Part shown: positions 24,641-35,005 of the stretch, piece by piece
Numbering within the stretch: the first letter of the stretch is position 1
Layout of the letters: each line of letters opens with the position of its first letter
Notes under the pieces: generated by a model
What the model saw: only the letters and a program-made list of their open reading frames with translations
The model's database searches: none
What the model was told of the DNA's origin: nothing
Origin: an uncultured bacterium
GTDB lineage: Bacteria > Actinomycetota > Coriobacteriia > Coriobacteriales > Coriobacteriaceae
Direction: 5' to 3'
Assembly: GCA_958349055.1 (NCBI GenBank)
Contig: CATWBO010000002.1
Coordinates: forward strand, 42,831 to 106,830
Length of the DNA: 64,000 nt
Translations under genes and position numbers: made by a program

Positions 24641-25540
24641 GTGTCCGATCGTCCCAAGGCAACTGCTCCCAAGATGCCTGAGCGTAAGGCTGCCACTGCG
24701 GGAGCGCCTGCAGCGAAGAGCGGCACCGGTTCGTGGCTGGCGGGCTTTATTACCCGTGCCGCCGCCGGTATCATCTACGCCGTTGTCTTTATCCTGTGCC
24801 TGGTTTTGGGCATTGTGCCCACGGCCATCTTCGTGTCCGTCATGAGCGGTCTGTGCTGCTATGAGTTCTTCCGCATGACGAGGCTCGATGGCAAGGTTGC
24901 CAATGAGCGCTTGGGTATCGCTGCTGCCGTGCTCTTTCCGCTCTCGGCGCTGGGCGATTCGATGCTGCTGAATGCCCTGCTTTTTGCCCTGATGCTCGCG
25001 GTGGGTATCTGGTATGTTTGGTCGCCGCGCACCCGTATCTCGGATGTCGCCGTGACGCTTATGGGTCCTATCTACACCGGCTTTATGCTGTCGGCCATCG
25101 TGCTGCTGCGAGACGCCGTGCCCGGCTTTGCCGGCGCCCTGCTTTCAGTGGGCGTGTGCGCGTCCCTCTGGGTCTCTGATTCGTTTGCCTACATCGTGGG
25201 CAGCCGTATCGGCAAGCATAAGATGGTTCCCAAGATTTCTCCCAAAAAGAGCTGGGAAGGCTTTGTCGGCGGTATCCTGGGCTCGGTTTTGATCTGGCTT
25301 ATCCTGTGGGCCACGCATTTCTATAAGCTGAGCCTGCCCTATGCGTTACTGTGCGGCGTGGTCGTCTCCATCTTGGGTGTTATCGGCGACCTCATTGAGT
25401 CGCGCATCAAGCGTGGCGTGGGCGTCAAGGATTCCGGCAACCTTATCCCGGGTCATGGCGGCATGCTCGACCGTAGCGATTCGCTCATCTTTGGCTGCAT
25501 CACCGCGCAGCTGCTCCTGATGATCGGAGGCGTGCTGTAA
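24641..25540 (+). CDS. cdsA: Phosphatidate cytidylyltransferase
   Basis: Makes CDP-diacylglycerol, precursor of the acidic phospholipids. A hydrophilic N-terminus of about 30 residues is followed by several membrane segments. The signature near the C-terminus (GVKDSGNLIPGHGGMLDR) and the KISPKKSWEGFVGG segment identify it. 299 residues from GTG 24641; the TAA stop overlaps the dxr ATG. Confidence 0.95.
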   Translation: MSDRPKATAPKMPERKAATAGAPAAKSGTGSWLAGFITRAAAGIIYAVVFILCLVLGIVPTAIFVSVMSGLCCYEFFRMTRLDGKVANERLGIAAAVLFPLSALGDSMLLNALLFALMLAVGIWYVWSPRTRISDVAVTLMGPIYTGFMLSAIVLLRDAVPGFAGALLSVGVCASLWVSDSFAYIVGSRIGKHKMVPKISPKKSWEGFVGGILGSVLIWLILWATHFYKLSLPYALLCGVVVSILGVIGDLIESRIKRGVGVKDSGNLIPGHGGMLDRSDSLIFGCITAQLLLMIGGVL

Positions 25541-26727
25541 TGGCTCATCAGACGACGTATGGCCCCGATGGGCGTCTCCGCGTTGCCATTCTGGGCTGCA
25601 CGGGTTCTATCGGCACCCAGGCGCTCGATGTATGCCGTCAGCATGCCGATCGCCTTCAGGTGACGGCGCTGTCCGTCAACTCCAGCACTTCCGAGCTTGT
25701 TGCGGCTGCCCGTGAGTTCTCGGTTCCGGCGGTTGCCGTGGCCGATGCCGCTCATGGTGAAGACGCCGTGCTGCAGGAGTTGCCCGCGGGCACCGAGCTC
25801 GGCGTTGGTGCGCAGGCGGTCTGCGAGCTTGCATGTCGCGATGATGTCGACTGCGTGCTTGTTGCCATTGTGGGGGCGGCGGGTCTCGAGGCGAGCCATG
25901 CGGCCCTGACTTCGAACAAGCGCCTTGCTCTGGCCAACAAAGAGTCGCTCGTCGTTGGCGGCGATCTGCTTATGCCGTTGGCGCAGCCAGGTCAGCTTAT
26001 TCCGGTCGACTCTGAGCATTCCGCCATCTACCAGTGCTATCTGGGGGAGAACCCGCGCGAGGCCCACTGCATTTGGCTCACCTGCTCGGGCGGTCCGTTC
26101 TTTGGCCGCACGCGCGACGAGCTCGATTGCGTGACGCGGGCCGATGCCCTCGCGCATCCCACGTGGGCCATGGGTGCCAAGATCACCATTGACTCCGCCA
26201 CCCTCATGAACAAGGGCCTGGAGCGCATTGAGGCCATGCATCTGTTTAACTGCGACCTCGATTTCATTAACGTGGTCGTGCAGCGTCAGTCCAAGATTCA
26301 CTCTATGGTCGAGTTCGCCGACGGCTCCGTGATGGCGCATCTCGGTGCATCCGACATGCGTATTCCCATCCAGTTCGCGTTCTCGTATCCCGAGCGTTGG
26401 GATACCCCGGCGCCTCGTATCGATTTCCGCGAGCTGGGGCAGCTCACGTTTGATGCTGCCGACATGGATACCTTCCGCTGTCTGGCACTGGCTGAGCGTG
26501 CCGGCAAGACGGGTGGCACCATGCCGTGCGTGCTCAATGCCGCCAACGAGGTCGCCGTTGATGCCTTCCTGCACGATGGCTGCAGCTTTACCGATATCGA
26601 TCGCATTGTGGAATCCTGCATGGACGCCCACGATATGCAGGCGGTCGATTCGTTTGAGCAGCTTCGCGACATCGATGCGTGGGCGCGTGAAAAGGCTGCG
26701 CAGGTGCTCGCCGCAACCCGTTCCTAA
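25540..26727 (+). CDS. dxr: 1-deoxy-D-xylulose 5-phosphate reductoisomerase
   Basis: Second enzyme of the MEP isoprenoid pathway: DXP plus NADPH gives MEP. The NADPH motif LGCTGSIGTQALDV, ALANKESLVVGG, PVDSEHSAIYQCYLG and ATLMNKGLE-type active-site motifs are present. 395 residues. It supplies the precursor used by uppS, and the later enzyme ispG is two genes downstream. Confidence 0.97.
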   Translation: MAHQTTYGPDGRLRVAILGCTGSIGTQALDVCRQHADRLQVTALSVNSSTSELVAAAREFSVPAVAVADAAHGEDAVLQELPAGTELGVGAQAVCELACRDDVDCVLVAIVGAAGLEASHAALTSNKRLALANKESLVVGGDLLMPLAQPGQLIPVDSEHSAIYQCYLGENPREAHCIWLTCSGGPFFGRTRDELDCVTRADALAHPTWAMGAKITIDSATLMNKGLERIEAMHLFNCDLDFINVVVQRQSKIHSMVEFADGSVMAHLGASDMRIPIQFAFSYPERWDTPAPRIDFRELGQLTFDAADMDTFRCLALAERAGKTGGTMPCVLNAANEVAVDAFLHDGCSFTDIDRIVESCMDAHDMQAVDSFEQLRDIDAWAREKAAQVLAATRS

Positions 26728-26752
26728 CCCATAAGGATTGCTTTTTCGTTTT

Positions 26753-28114
26753 ATGGATACTGTTCTGAGCGTTCTCTCATCGGTCTTTTGGGGCCTTCTG
26801 ATGCTTTCCGTCCTCGTGTTTTTGCACGAGGGCGGCCACTTTTTGGCGGCGCGTGCCTGCGGCGTCCGCGTGACCGAGTTCTTTTTGGGCCTGCCGTGTC
26901 GCTTTGACATCCATTACACGTCGCGTCGCATTGGAACCAAGTTTGGCGTGACCCCGCTGCTGCTGGGTGGCTATGCTGCCATTTGTGGCATGGATCCGAC
27001 CGACGTCTCGTGTGCCGACCGCGTGCTTGCTGCCATCTATCGTCACGGCCGTGTGACGGTGGCCGACCTTGCTGTCGAGCTCGAGCTTTCCGAGGAGGAT
27101 GTGCTCGAGGCATGCGCCCTTTTGCTGGGCTGGGGCTCCATCGCACCCTGGTATGAGGAAGGGGAGAAGCCCTCGCCGAGCTACTATCCCACCAAATATC
27201 AGACGTTGCCGCGAGACACGGCAGGCTATACCACCTTTGATGGTCGCCGTTTCGATCGCGAACATGCGACTGCCGAGGGCGATGTGTGGGAGCTGCCGTG
27301 CGGCGAGGCCGAGTTCCTTGCGCAAGAGCGCTCGCGCACCTATCTTGGCCAAGGCTTTCTCAAGCGTGCCTTTATGCTGCTCGCGGGCATTATCGTCAAT
27401 ATCTTGACGGGTTTTTTGCTCCTTATGAGCATCTATTCCATTGCGGGTGTCACCGTGCCGATGGATACCAACGTGATCGGTCAGGTTGACGAGGGGTCTA
27501 TTGCCGCCAAGGCGGGTATCGAGGCCGGTGATGCGATCCTTTCGGTTGACGGTGTCTCATGTTCCACTTGGATGGATGTCTACGATGCCATCGGCAAGGC
27601 CGCCGGTAAGGACGATATTGCTATTGAGTATGAGCGCGATGGCAAGCAGTACTCGACCTCGGTCGCACTCAAAGAGAACGAACGCCTGGGCGTTTATGCC
27701 TCTACGCAGGTGGTTCGTTTGGACCCCATCACCTCGGCGCGCCTCTCCTTCTCCTATGTTGCGCAGACGGCGGAGGGTGTGCTACGCCTGCTCCAGCCAC
27801 AGCATACGATGGAGATCCTCGATCAGTCCTCCTCGATCGTGGGTATTAGCGTCATGTCTTCGCAGGCAGCTGCTGCCGGCCCCATCACGTTCTTGTCGTT
27901 TGCCGCGCTCATCTCGTTCTCGCTGGGCTTTATGAACTTGCTGCCTATTCCGCCGCTCGACGGCGGCAAGTTGGTCATCGAGATCATTCAAAAGATTGCT
28001 GGCCGCGAGCTGCCGCTCAAGGTCCAGACGATTGTGAGCTATGTGGGCATCGCACTCTTCGCACTGCTGTTTGTCTATATGCTTCGTTCCGACATCCTTC
28101 GATTTATCCTGTAG
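26753..28114 (+). CDS. rseP: RseP/RasP site-2 intramembrane metalloprotease with an unusual winged-helix-like insert
   Basis: M50 zinc protease that cleaves membrane anti-sigma factors and signal-peptide remnants. HEGGH (25-29) in the first membrane helix and NLLPIPPLDGGKLV near the C-terminus are the active-site segments. A PDZ domain (VIGQVDEGSIAAKAGIEAGD) lies between. Residues about 80-195 are an insert where relatives have only about 25-60 residues; it begins with a segment like a winged helix (VLAAIYRHGRVTVADLAVEL, then SEEDVLEACALLLGWG). ATG 26753 is preferred; TTG 26738 sits on top of the AAGGA site. Confidence 0.93.
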   Translation: MDTVLSVLSSVFWGLLMLSVLVFLHEGGHFLAARACGVRVTEFFLGLPCRFDIHYTSRRIGTKFGVTPLLLGGYAAICGMDPTDVSCADRVLAAIYRHGRVTVADLAVELELSEEDVLEACALLLGWGSIAPWYEEGEKPSPSYYPTKYQTLPRDTAGYTTFDGRRFDREHATAEGDVWELPCGEAEFLAQERSRTYLGQGFLKRAFMLLAGIIVNILTGFLLLMSIYSIAGVTVPMDTNVIGQVDEGSIAAKAGIEAGDAILSVDGVSCSTWMDVYDAIGKAAGKDDIAIEYERDGKQYSTSVALKENERLGVYASTQVVRLDPITSARLSFSYVAQTAEGVLRLLQPQHTMEILDQSSSIVGISVMSSQAAAAGPITFLSFAALISFSLGFMNLLPIPPLDGGKLVIEIIQKIAGRELPLKVQTIVSYVGIALFALLFVYMLRSDILRFIL

Positions 28115-28127
28115 GGGAGTGTTTGGA

Positions 28128-29210
28128 TTGTCTCTATCCCATTCTTTGCCGCGCGAGCTGACGCGCCCCGTGCATGTGGGCGGCGTGCAGATCGGCGGCG
28201 GCGCGCCGGTCGTGGTTCAGTCTATGACCTGCACCGATACCACCGATGCTCAGGCAACGCTTGGGCAGGTTCGCGCGTTGGCGCGGGCGGGCTGCGATAT
28301 CGTGCGCGTGAGCGTGCCCACCGAGGCCGCGCTCGAGGGCTTCCGTACCATCTGTGCTGAGTCCCCGGTGCCGATTGTCGCCGATATTCACTTTAACCAT
28401 AAGCTCGCCATCGGCGCCGTCGAGGCTGGTGCCGCCAAGCTGCGCATCAATCCCGGTAATATCGGCGATTGGGCTAAGGTCGATGCCGTCATCGACGCTG
28501 CCGGCGCTGCGGGCTGTGCGATTCGCATCGGTGTCAACGCCGGCTCGCTCGAGCAGGATATCGCCGAGCGCGATGACCTTACGCAGCCCGAAAAGCTTGT
28601 AATGTCGAGCGAGCGCTTTGTGCGGCACTTTGAGCACCGTGGGTTTACCAACATCGTGCTTTCTGCCAAGGCCCATAGCGTACAGACGACGCTTGATACC
28701 TATCGCGCCCTGTCGCGCGAGATACCGCATGTTCCGCTCCACCTGGGCGTGACGGAGGCGGGGACCAAGCTTCAGGGCACCATCAAGAGCTCTGTAGGCT
28801 TGGGTATCTTGCTTTCCGAAGGCATCGGCGACACCATGCGTGTGTCGCTCACGGCCGATCCGGTTGAGGAGCCGCCGGTCGCCTGGGGAATTCTGCAGTC
28901 ACTGGGCCTGCGTCGCCGTGGTCCCGAGATTGTCTCTTGCCCCACGTGCGCCCGCTGCCAGGTTAACCTGATTCCCATCGCCGAGGAAGTAACCGAGCGG
29001 CTTAAGAACTATGCCGCGCCGCTTTCGATTGCCGTCATGGGATGTGCCGTTAATGGCCCCGGTGAGGCTTCTGATGCCGACCTGGGCGTTGCTTGCGGAC
29101 GTGGTCAGGCCTTGCTCTTTTCGCATGGCCAGATCATTGGTAAAGTAGCTGAGGACCAAATTGTCGACGCGCTTATGGCCGAGGTCGACAAGCTTATTGA
29201 GGAGAAGTAA
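28128..29210 (+). CDS. ispG: 4-hydroxy-3-methylbut-2-en-1-yl diphosphate synthase (flavodoxin)
   Basis: [4Fe-4S] enzyme of the MEP pathway that converts MEcPP to HMBPP. VHVGGVQIGGGAPVVVQSMT, the cysteine motif SCPTCARCQVNL and MGCAVNGPGEASDAD are diagnostic. The TTG 28128 start has GGGGAG 8 nt upstream and gives 360 residues; the frame continues to 28041 but that part overlaps rseP. proS begins directly after its stop. Confidence 0.96.
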   Translation: MSLSHSLPRELTRPVHVGGVQIGGGAPVVVQSMTCTDTTDAQATLGQVRALARAGCDIVRVSVPTEAALEGFRTICAESPVPIVADIHFNHKLAIGAVEAGAAKLRINPGNIGDWAKVDAVIDAAGAAGCAIRIGVNAGSLEQDIAERDDLTQPEKLVMSSERFVRHFEHRGFTNIVLSAKAHSVQTTLDTYRALSREIPHVPLHLGVTEAGTKLQGTIKSSVGLGILLSEGIGDTMRVSLTADPVEEPPVAWGILQSLGLRRRGPEIVSCPTCARCQVNLIPIAEEVTERLKNYAAPLSIAVMGCAVNGPGEASDADLGVACGRGQALLFSHGQIIGKVAEDQIVDALMAEVDKLIEEK

Positions 29211-30932
<1,722 letters not shown>

Positions 30933-30966
30933 TCGACGGCATCGCCGATAGCTGTATTTCGGGGCG

Positions 30967-31011
30967 GTCCCGCATTTCTCCAAACAGGGGAGATACGGGA
31001 CTGTTCTTTTG
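30967..31011 (+). terminator. Terminator after proS
   Basis: A 15-bp stem with one mismatch (30967-30981 with 30987-31001), a 5-nt loop, then TGTTCTTTT. It ends the pyrH-proS operon. Confidence 0.75.
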
Positions 31012-31034
31012 CTCATCAATATATTCGAATCCTA

Positions 31035-31078
31035 AAAGGAAAACCCCACAGCCCAAACGAGCTGCGGGGTTTTCCTTT
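31035..31078. terminator. Bidirectional terminator between proS and the kinase-like gene
   Basis: The arms at 31035-31052 and 31061-31078 are 18 bp with one mismatch, around an 8-nt loop. A/T-rich arm ends give T-runs on both strands, so it can stop transcription from either side of this convergent junction. Confidence 0.8.
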
Positions 31079-31109
31079 GTGCCTCCGATGCGAATAAATC
31101 GCTCAGATA

Positions 31110-31874
31110 TTACTGATAATCGACGACGTCGATCCAGTTCTTAAGGAACTCATCGTTCACGTTGCGCTTACGAGCGAGCTCGGAAGCGGCAACGATGCTC
31201 GTCCACTGACGCACGACCTGCATGGGCATGTCGGCGCGGTCGCAGTAGAGCTCCAGGTAGGCCTCGGCCTGGTCCTTGCTGTTGAGGGCAAAGAGCAGGT
31301 AGGTGGTTGCAACGTCGGCGGCAGGGGAGCCCTGGGTGGCGTGTGCCCAGTCGCACACGTAGAGCTGGCCGTCGTCGCCAACGATGACGTTGGAGGGGTT
31401 GAAGTCGCCGTGGCAGACCTTAAACTCCTTGGTCATACCGTCCAGGCGCTCCTGAAGGTTGTAGCGCGTGGTGGCATTGAGCTGATCCAGGCTGTCGATC
31501 ATGCGGGCGAACTTGTCGCGCTGACGGTTGAGCAGCGGGGAGGTGTAGCCGTGGATCTCGATCTGGAGGTCGACGAACATCTCGAGGTACTCACCGAAGC
31601 GCTGGGGCTCAGCAGTCATCTTCTCGGCAAGGGTGGTGCCCGGGACCTTCTCGGTCACAAGCGCCCAGCCGTTGGCGTTCTCGAGCTGGGAAACCTCGAG
31701 AGCCTTGGGGCTGCGGATGCCGCACTCATTGATGCGGGCAAGATTCAAAGCCTCGTTGAACACGTCGGAGACAGGCTTGGTCTCGTTGAAGACCTTGACG
31801 ATCTTGTCGCCCAGGTCGTAAACGACCTTGTTGCCACGGCGGACGAGCTCGGTCTTGGAATCGGGTAGCAGCAT
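31110..31874 (-). CDS. Aminoglycoside/choline-kinase-like phosphotransferase (substrate unknown)
   Basis: Protein-kinase-fold small-molecule kinase of 254 residues. The catalytic loop CHGDFNPSNVIV (His155, Asp157, Asn162), followed by the metal-binding DWAHATQGSPAADVATTY, places it in the APH/choline kinase superfamily. The N-lobe Lys is probably in DKIVKVF and an acidic partner in EALNLARI. GAAAGGATGCAACC before the ATG is the ribosome-binding site. It lies 88 nt downstream of adhE in the same direction, with only a hairpin lacking a U-tract between, so read-through from adhE is plausible. No evidence supports true antibiotic resistance; a metabolite or sugar substrate is equally possible. 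Confidence 0.8.
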   Translation of the reverse strand: MLLPDSKTELVRRGNKVVYDLGDKIVKVFNETKPVSDVFNEALNLARINECGIRSPKALEVSQLENANGWALVTEKVPGTTLAEKMTAEPQRFGEYLEMFVDLQIEIHGYTSPLLNRQRDKFARMIDSLDQLNATTRYNLQERLDGMTKEFKVCHGDFNPSNVIVGDDGQLYVCDWAHATQGSPAADVATTYLLFALNSKDQAEAYLELYCDRADMPMQVVRQWTSIVAASELARKRNVNDEFLKNWIDVVDYQ

Positions 31875-31906
31875 GGTTGCATCCTTTCAACGATGCGATA
31901 GAAGCG

Positions 31907-31945
31907 ACGGCGGGGGTGTGTGAAACACCCGTGCACCCCCGCCGT
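31907..31945 (-). repeat. GC-rich hairpin between adhE and the kinase-like gene
   Basis: ACGGCGGGGGTG (31907-31918) pairs with CACCCCCGCCGT (31934-31945). On the transcribed strand no U-run follows, so it may stabilise the adhE mRNA 3' end or attenuate transcription rather than terminate it fully. Confidence 0.55.
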
Positions 31946-31962
31946 TAAAAACCGTGCTAAAA

Positions 31963-34611
31963 CTAGCAGACGGCGTAGTCCTGGGGCTCGCGGCCGTAGT
32001 AGGCGTCCAGGTAGAGCTCCTTGATCTCGCTCATGAGCGGGTAGCGCGGGTTAGCGCCGGTGCACTGGTCGTTGAATGCCTGCTCGGTCATCTCGTCGAG
32101 CGTGTCGAGGAAGTACTGCTCGTCGACACCGTAGTCGGCGATGGTCTTCTTGACGCCGATGAAGTCCTTGAGCTCCTCGAGCTTCGTGATGAAGTTCTCG
32201 AAGGTCTCCTTGTCGTCCTTGCTCTCGATGCCGCAGTACTTGGCCATCTCGGCGTAGTTGTGCAGCGCGTTGGGGTAAGGATACTGGGAGAAGGTGCCCA
32301 TCTTGACGGGGGCCTCGGCGGCGTTATAGCGCATGACGCGGGTCAGGATGACGGCGTTGGCGATGCCGTGGGGCAGGTGATGGAAAGCGCCGAGCTTGTG
32401 AGCCATGGAGTGGTTGAGGCCCAGGAAGGCGTTGGCGAAGGCCATACCGGCCATGCAGGAGGCGTTGTGCATCTCCTCGCGGGCGTGCGGGTCCTTGGCG
32501 CCGTTCTCGAAGCTGGAGGGCAGGTTCTCAAAGACGAGCTTGGCAGCACGCTCGGAGAGGCCCTTGGTGTAGTCGGAAGCCATGATGGAGACGTAGGACT
32601 CGATGGCGTGGGTCATGACGTCGATGCCGGAGGCAGCGGTCAGGCCGCGCGGGGCGGTCATGCAGTTGTCGGCGTCGACGATAGCCATGTTGGGGAGCAG
32701 CGCGTAGTCGGCGAGCGGCCACTTGATGCCGGTCTCCTTGTCGGTGATGATGGCGAACGGCGTGCACTCGGAGCCGGTACCCGAGGAGGTCGGGACGGCG
32801 ACGAAGTAGGCCTTCTTGCCCATCTCGGGGAAGGTGAAGATACGCTTGCGGATGTCCATGAAGTCCATGGCCATGTCCTCAAACTTGCACTCGGGATGCT
32901 CGTACATCATCCACATGATCTTGCCGGCGTCCATAGCGGAGCCACCGCCGACGGCGATGATGACGTCCGGCTCAAAGAGAGCCATCTGCTTGGCGCCGCG
33001 ACGTGCGCACTGCAGCGACGGATCGGGCTCAACGTCGTAGAAGCAGTCGTGGGCGATGCCCATCTCGTCGAGCTTGGCCTCGATGGCGCGGGTGTTGCCA
33101 TTCTTGAAGAGGAACTGGTCGGTGACGATGAAGGCGCGCTTCTTGCCCATGACGGTGCCGAGCTCGTCGAGAGCGACGGGCGTGGAACCCTTCTTGAAGT
33201 AGACCTTCTCGGGAGCGCGGAACCACAGCATGTTCTCACGGCGCTCGGCCACAGTCTTAACGTTGATCAAGTGCTTCACCCCAACGTTCTCGGAGACGGA
33301 GTTGCCGCCCCAGGAGCCGCAGCCCAGGGTCAGAGACGGCTTCATGCCAAAGTTGTACAGGTCACCGATGCCGCCGTGCGAGGACGGGGTGTTGATGACG
33401 ATACGGCAGGCCTTCATGACGTGCTCGAACAGGCTGATCTTCTCGGCCTGGGCGGGGTGCACGTAGAGAGAGGCGGTGTGGCCCGGGCCACCGGCGAGCA
33501 CCAGGTGCTCGGCCTTGTCGACGGCCTCCTGGAAGTCCTTGGCGTGATACATGGCTAGGACCGGGGAGAGCTTCTCGTGGGAGAACTCTTCCTTGGCGGG
33601 GTCGGTGGAGGTGACCTCGGCGATCAGGATCTTGGTCTTGGCGGGAACCTCAATGCCGGCGAGCTCGGCGATCTTGGCGGCAGCCATGCCGGGGATGCGG
33701 TGATCGAGGGCGCCGTTCTTGAACATTGCGGCACGCAGGGCCTCCATCTCGGCACCCTGCTTGACGAAGTAGCAGCCGCGCTTCTGGAACTCGGCCTTAA
33801 CCTGGTCATAGATGGTGTCGATGACGGTCACGGACTGCTCGGAAGCGCAGATCATGCCGTTGTCGAAGGTCTTGGAGTGGATGATGGAGTTGACGGCGAG
33901 CAGCACGTCGGCGGTGTCGTCGATGATGACCGGGGTGTTACCGGCGCCGACGCCCAGGGCAGGCTTGCCCGAGGAGTAAGCGGCCTTGACCATGCCCGGG
34001 CCACCGGTGGCGAGGATGATGTCGACGTCACGCATGACCATGTTGGTCAGCTCGATGGAGGGGACATCGACCCAGCCGATGATGCCCTCGGGGGCGCCAG
34101 CCTTGACGGCGGCGTCAAGCACGAGCTTGGCGGCGGCGATAGTGCACTTGGCGGCTGCCGGGTGCGGGGAGATGATGATGCCGTTGCGGGTCTTCAGGCT
34201 GATCAGCGTCTTGAAGATCGCGGTGGAGGTGGGGTTGGTCGTCGGGATGACGGCGCCCACGATACCGATGGGCTCGGCGATCTTGGTGATGCCGTAGGCC
34301 TCGTCGCGCTCCAGGACACCACAGGTCTTGGTGTTCTTGTAAGCGTTGTAGATGTACTCTGCGGCGTAGTGGTTCTTGATGACCTTGTCCTCAAGAACGC
34401 CGCGGCCGGTCTCCTCGATGGCCATCTTCGCCAACGGGATACGAGCCTTGTTGGCGGCCATGGCGGCCTCGTAGAAGATCTTGTCGACCTGCTCCTGCGT
34501 GTACGTAGCAAAAAGCGCCTGGGCCTCTCGCATCTGAGCGAGCTTAGCCTCAAGCGCCTCTACGTTGTCCACAATTGCGGGAGTAGTGTTTTCCGGTGAC
34601 TTTTTCACCAT
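31963..34611 (-). CDS. adhE: Bifunctional acetaldehyde-CoA/alcohol dehydrogenase AdhE
   Basis: Reduces acetyl-CoA via acetaldehyde to ethanol with NADH, the main ethanol-fermentation enzyme of anaerobes; it forms spirosome filaments. The N-terminal aldehyde dehydrogenase half carries the catalytic Cys255 (MICASEQSV). The C-terminal half is an iron-dependent alcohol dehydrogenase with GGGSAMDAGKIMW, GTGSECTPF and the iron-binding histidine segment LNHSMAHKLGAFHHLPHG. 882 residues, full length. GGAGACACAA precedes the ATG. Upstream are an extended -10 and a 12-bp inverted repeat that may be an operator. Confidence 0.97.
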   Translation of the reverse strand: MVKKSPENTTPAIVDNVEALEAKLAQMREAQALFATYTQEQVDKIFYEAAMAANKARIPLAKMAIEETGRGVLEDKVIKNHYAAEYIYNAYKNTKTCGVLERDEAYGITKIAEPIGIVGAVIPTTNPTSTAIFKTLISLKTRNGIIISPHPAAAKCTIAAAKLVLDAAVKAGAPEGIIGWVDVPSIELTNMVMRDVDIILATGGPGMVKAAYSSGKPALGVGAGNTPVIIDDTADVLLAVNSIIHSKTFDNGMICASEQSVTVIDTIYDQVKAEFQKRGCYFVKQGAEMEALRAAMFKNGALDHRIPGMAAAKIAELAGIEVPAKTKILIAEVTSTDPAKEEFSHEKLSPVLAMYHAKDFQEAVDKAEHLVLAGGPGHTASLYVHPAQAEKISLFEHVMKACRIVINTPSSHGGIGDLYNFGMKPSLTLGCGSWGGNSVSENVGVKHLINVKTVAERRENMLWFRAPEKVYFKKGSTPVALDELGTVMGKKRAFIVTDQFLFKNGNTRAIEAKLDEMGIAHDCFYDVEPDPSLQCARRGAKQMALFEPDVIIAVGGGSAMDAGKIMWMMYEHPECKFEDMAMDFMDIRKRIFTFPEMGKKAYFVAVPTSSGTGSECTPFAIITDKETGIKWPLADYALLPNMAIVDADNCMTAPRGLTAASGIDVMTHAIESYVSIMASDYTKGLSERAAKLVFENLPSSFENGAKDPHAREEMHNASCMAGMAFANAFLGLNHSMAHKLGAFHHLPHGIANAVILTRVMRYNAAEAPVKMGTFSQYPYPNALHNYAEMAKYCGIESKDDKETFENFITKLEELKDFIGVKKTIADYGVDEQYFLDTLDEMTEQAFNDQCTGANPRYPLMSEIKELYLDAYYGREPQDYAVC

Positions 34612-34651
34612 TTGTGTCTCCTTGCGATCGGAGATTTACCCTACGCCTTGC

Positions 34652-34660
34652 ATGATAGCA
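34652..34660 (-). promoter_or_regulatory. Putative extended -10 of adhE
   Basis: On the minus strand TGCTATCAT lies about 40 nt upstream of the adhE ATG. It has the same nine bases as the rpsB promoter core. Confidence 0.5.
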
Positions 34661-34703
34661 AGAAATTATTCGGCGAACGGTCAGATTCCTCTAAAAGGCA
34701 CAC

Positions 34704-34733
34704 TAAAACGCTTCAATAAACTGAAGCGTTTTA
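34704..34733. promoter_or_regulatory. Inverted repeat upstream of adhE (operator candidate)
   Basis: TAAAACGCTTCA and TGAAGCGTTTTA form perfect 12-bp arms with a 6-bp spacer, about 45 bp upstream of the putative adhE -10. It is not the TTGTGAA-type Rex site. Each arm has an AAnCGnTT core reminiscent of LacI-family half sites. Confidence 0.5.
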
Positions 34734-34824
34734 ACCATTTAACTAAAAGCCGAACGTCTTCTCCGGGCGAATTCCTAGTTTCCCCATGGCTATGGTGTGG
34801 AGTTTGTTCATTGTTTGTTCATTA

Positions 34825-34875
34825 CACTCATTGGGGACAGACTTATATGTGTGCTTTCACTCATTTGGGACAGAC
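34825..34875 (+). repeat. Left REP-like pair of the RAYT element
   Basis: Two direct copies: CACTCATTGGGGACAGAC at 34825-34842 and CACTCATTTGGGACAGAC at 34858-34875, 33 bp apart. Confidence 0.75.
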
Positions 34876-35005
34876 ATCGATTTGTCATTTTGTCGTTTTG
34901 GGCATGTTTTTGTCGTTCATTGTATATAAATAGGTCACAGGCTCAGCATTTCGCGTTCCTTCTCTCCTTTTAGGTGTTGCCTGTACGGCTTTGAAAGGAG
35001 AGACC

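Larger units (their letters stand above)
34612..35005. other. 394-bp region between adhE and the RAYT gene
   Basis: It holds the adhE extended -10 (34652-34660), a perfect inverted repeat (34704-34733), the left end of the RAYT element with two REP-like copies (34825-34875), an A/T-rich stretch including TATATAAATA before the transposase gene, and its AAGGAG ribosome-binding site. No additional gene is supported. Confidence 0.7.

Noticed and set aside
31110..31874. Aminoglycoside-resistance gene
   Set aside because: Shares only the general kinase catalytic loop; it lies in a fermentation-gene neighbourhood without mobile resistance features.
31954..33558. 534-codon plus-strand frame opposite adhE
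   Set aside because: Antisense shadow of adhE with low-complexity Val/Leu/Gly/Asp content.
34565..34933. Small plus-strand frame between adhE and the RAYT
   Set aside because: Starts inside adhE on the opposite strand, runs through the REP-like repeat, and has no motif or start signal.
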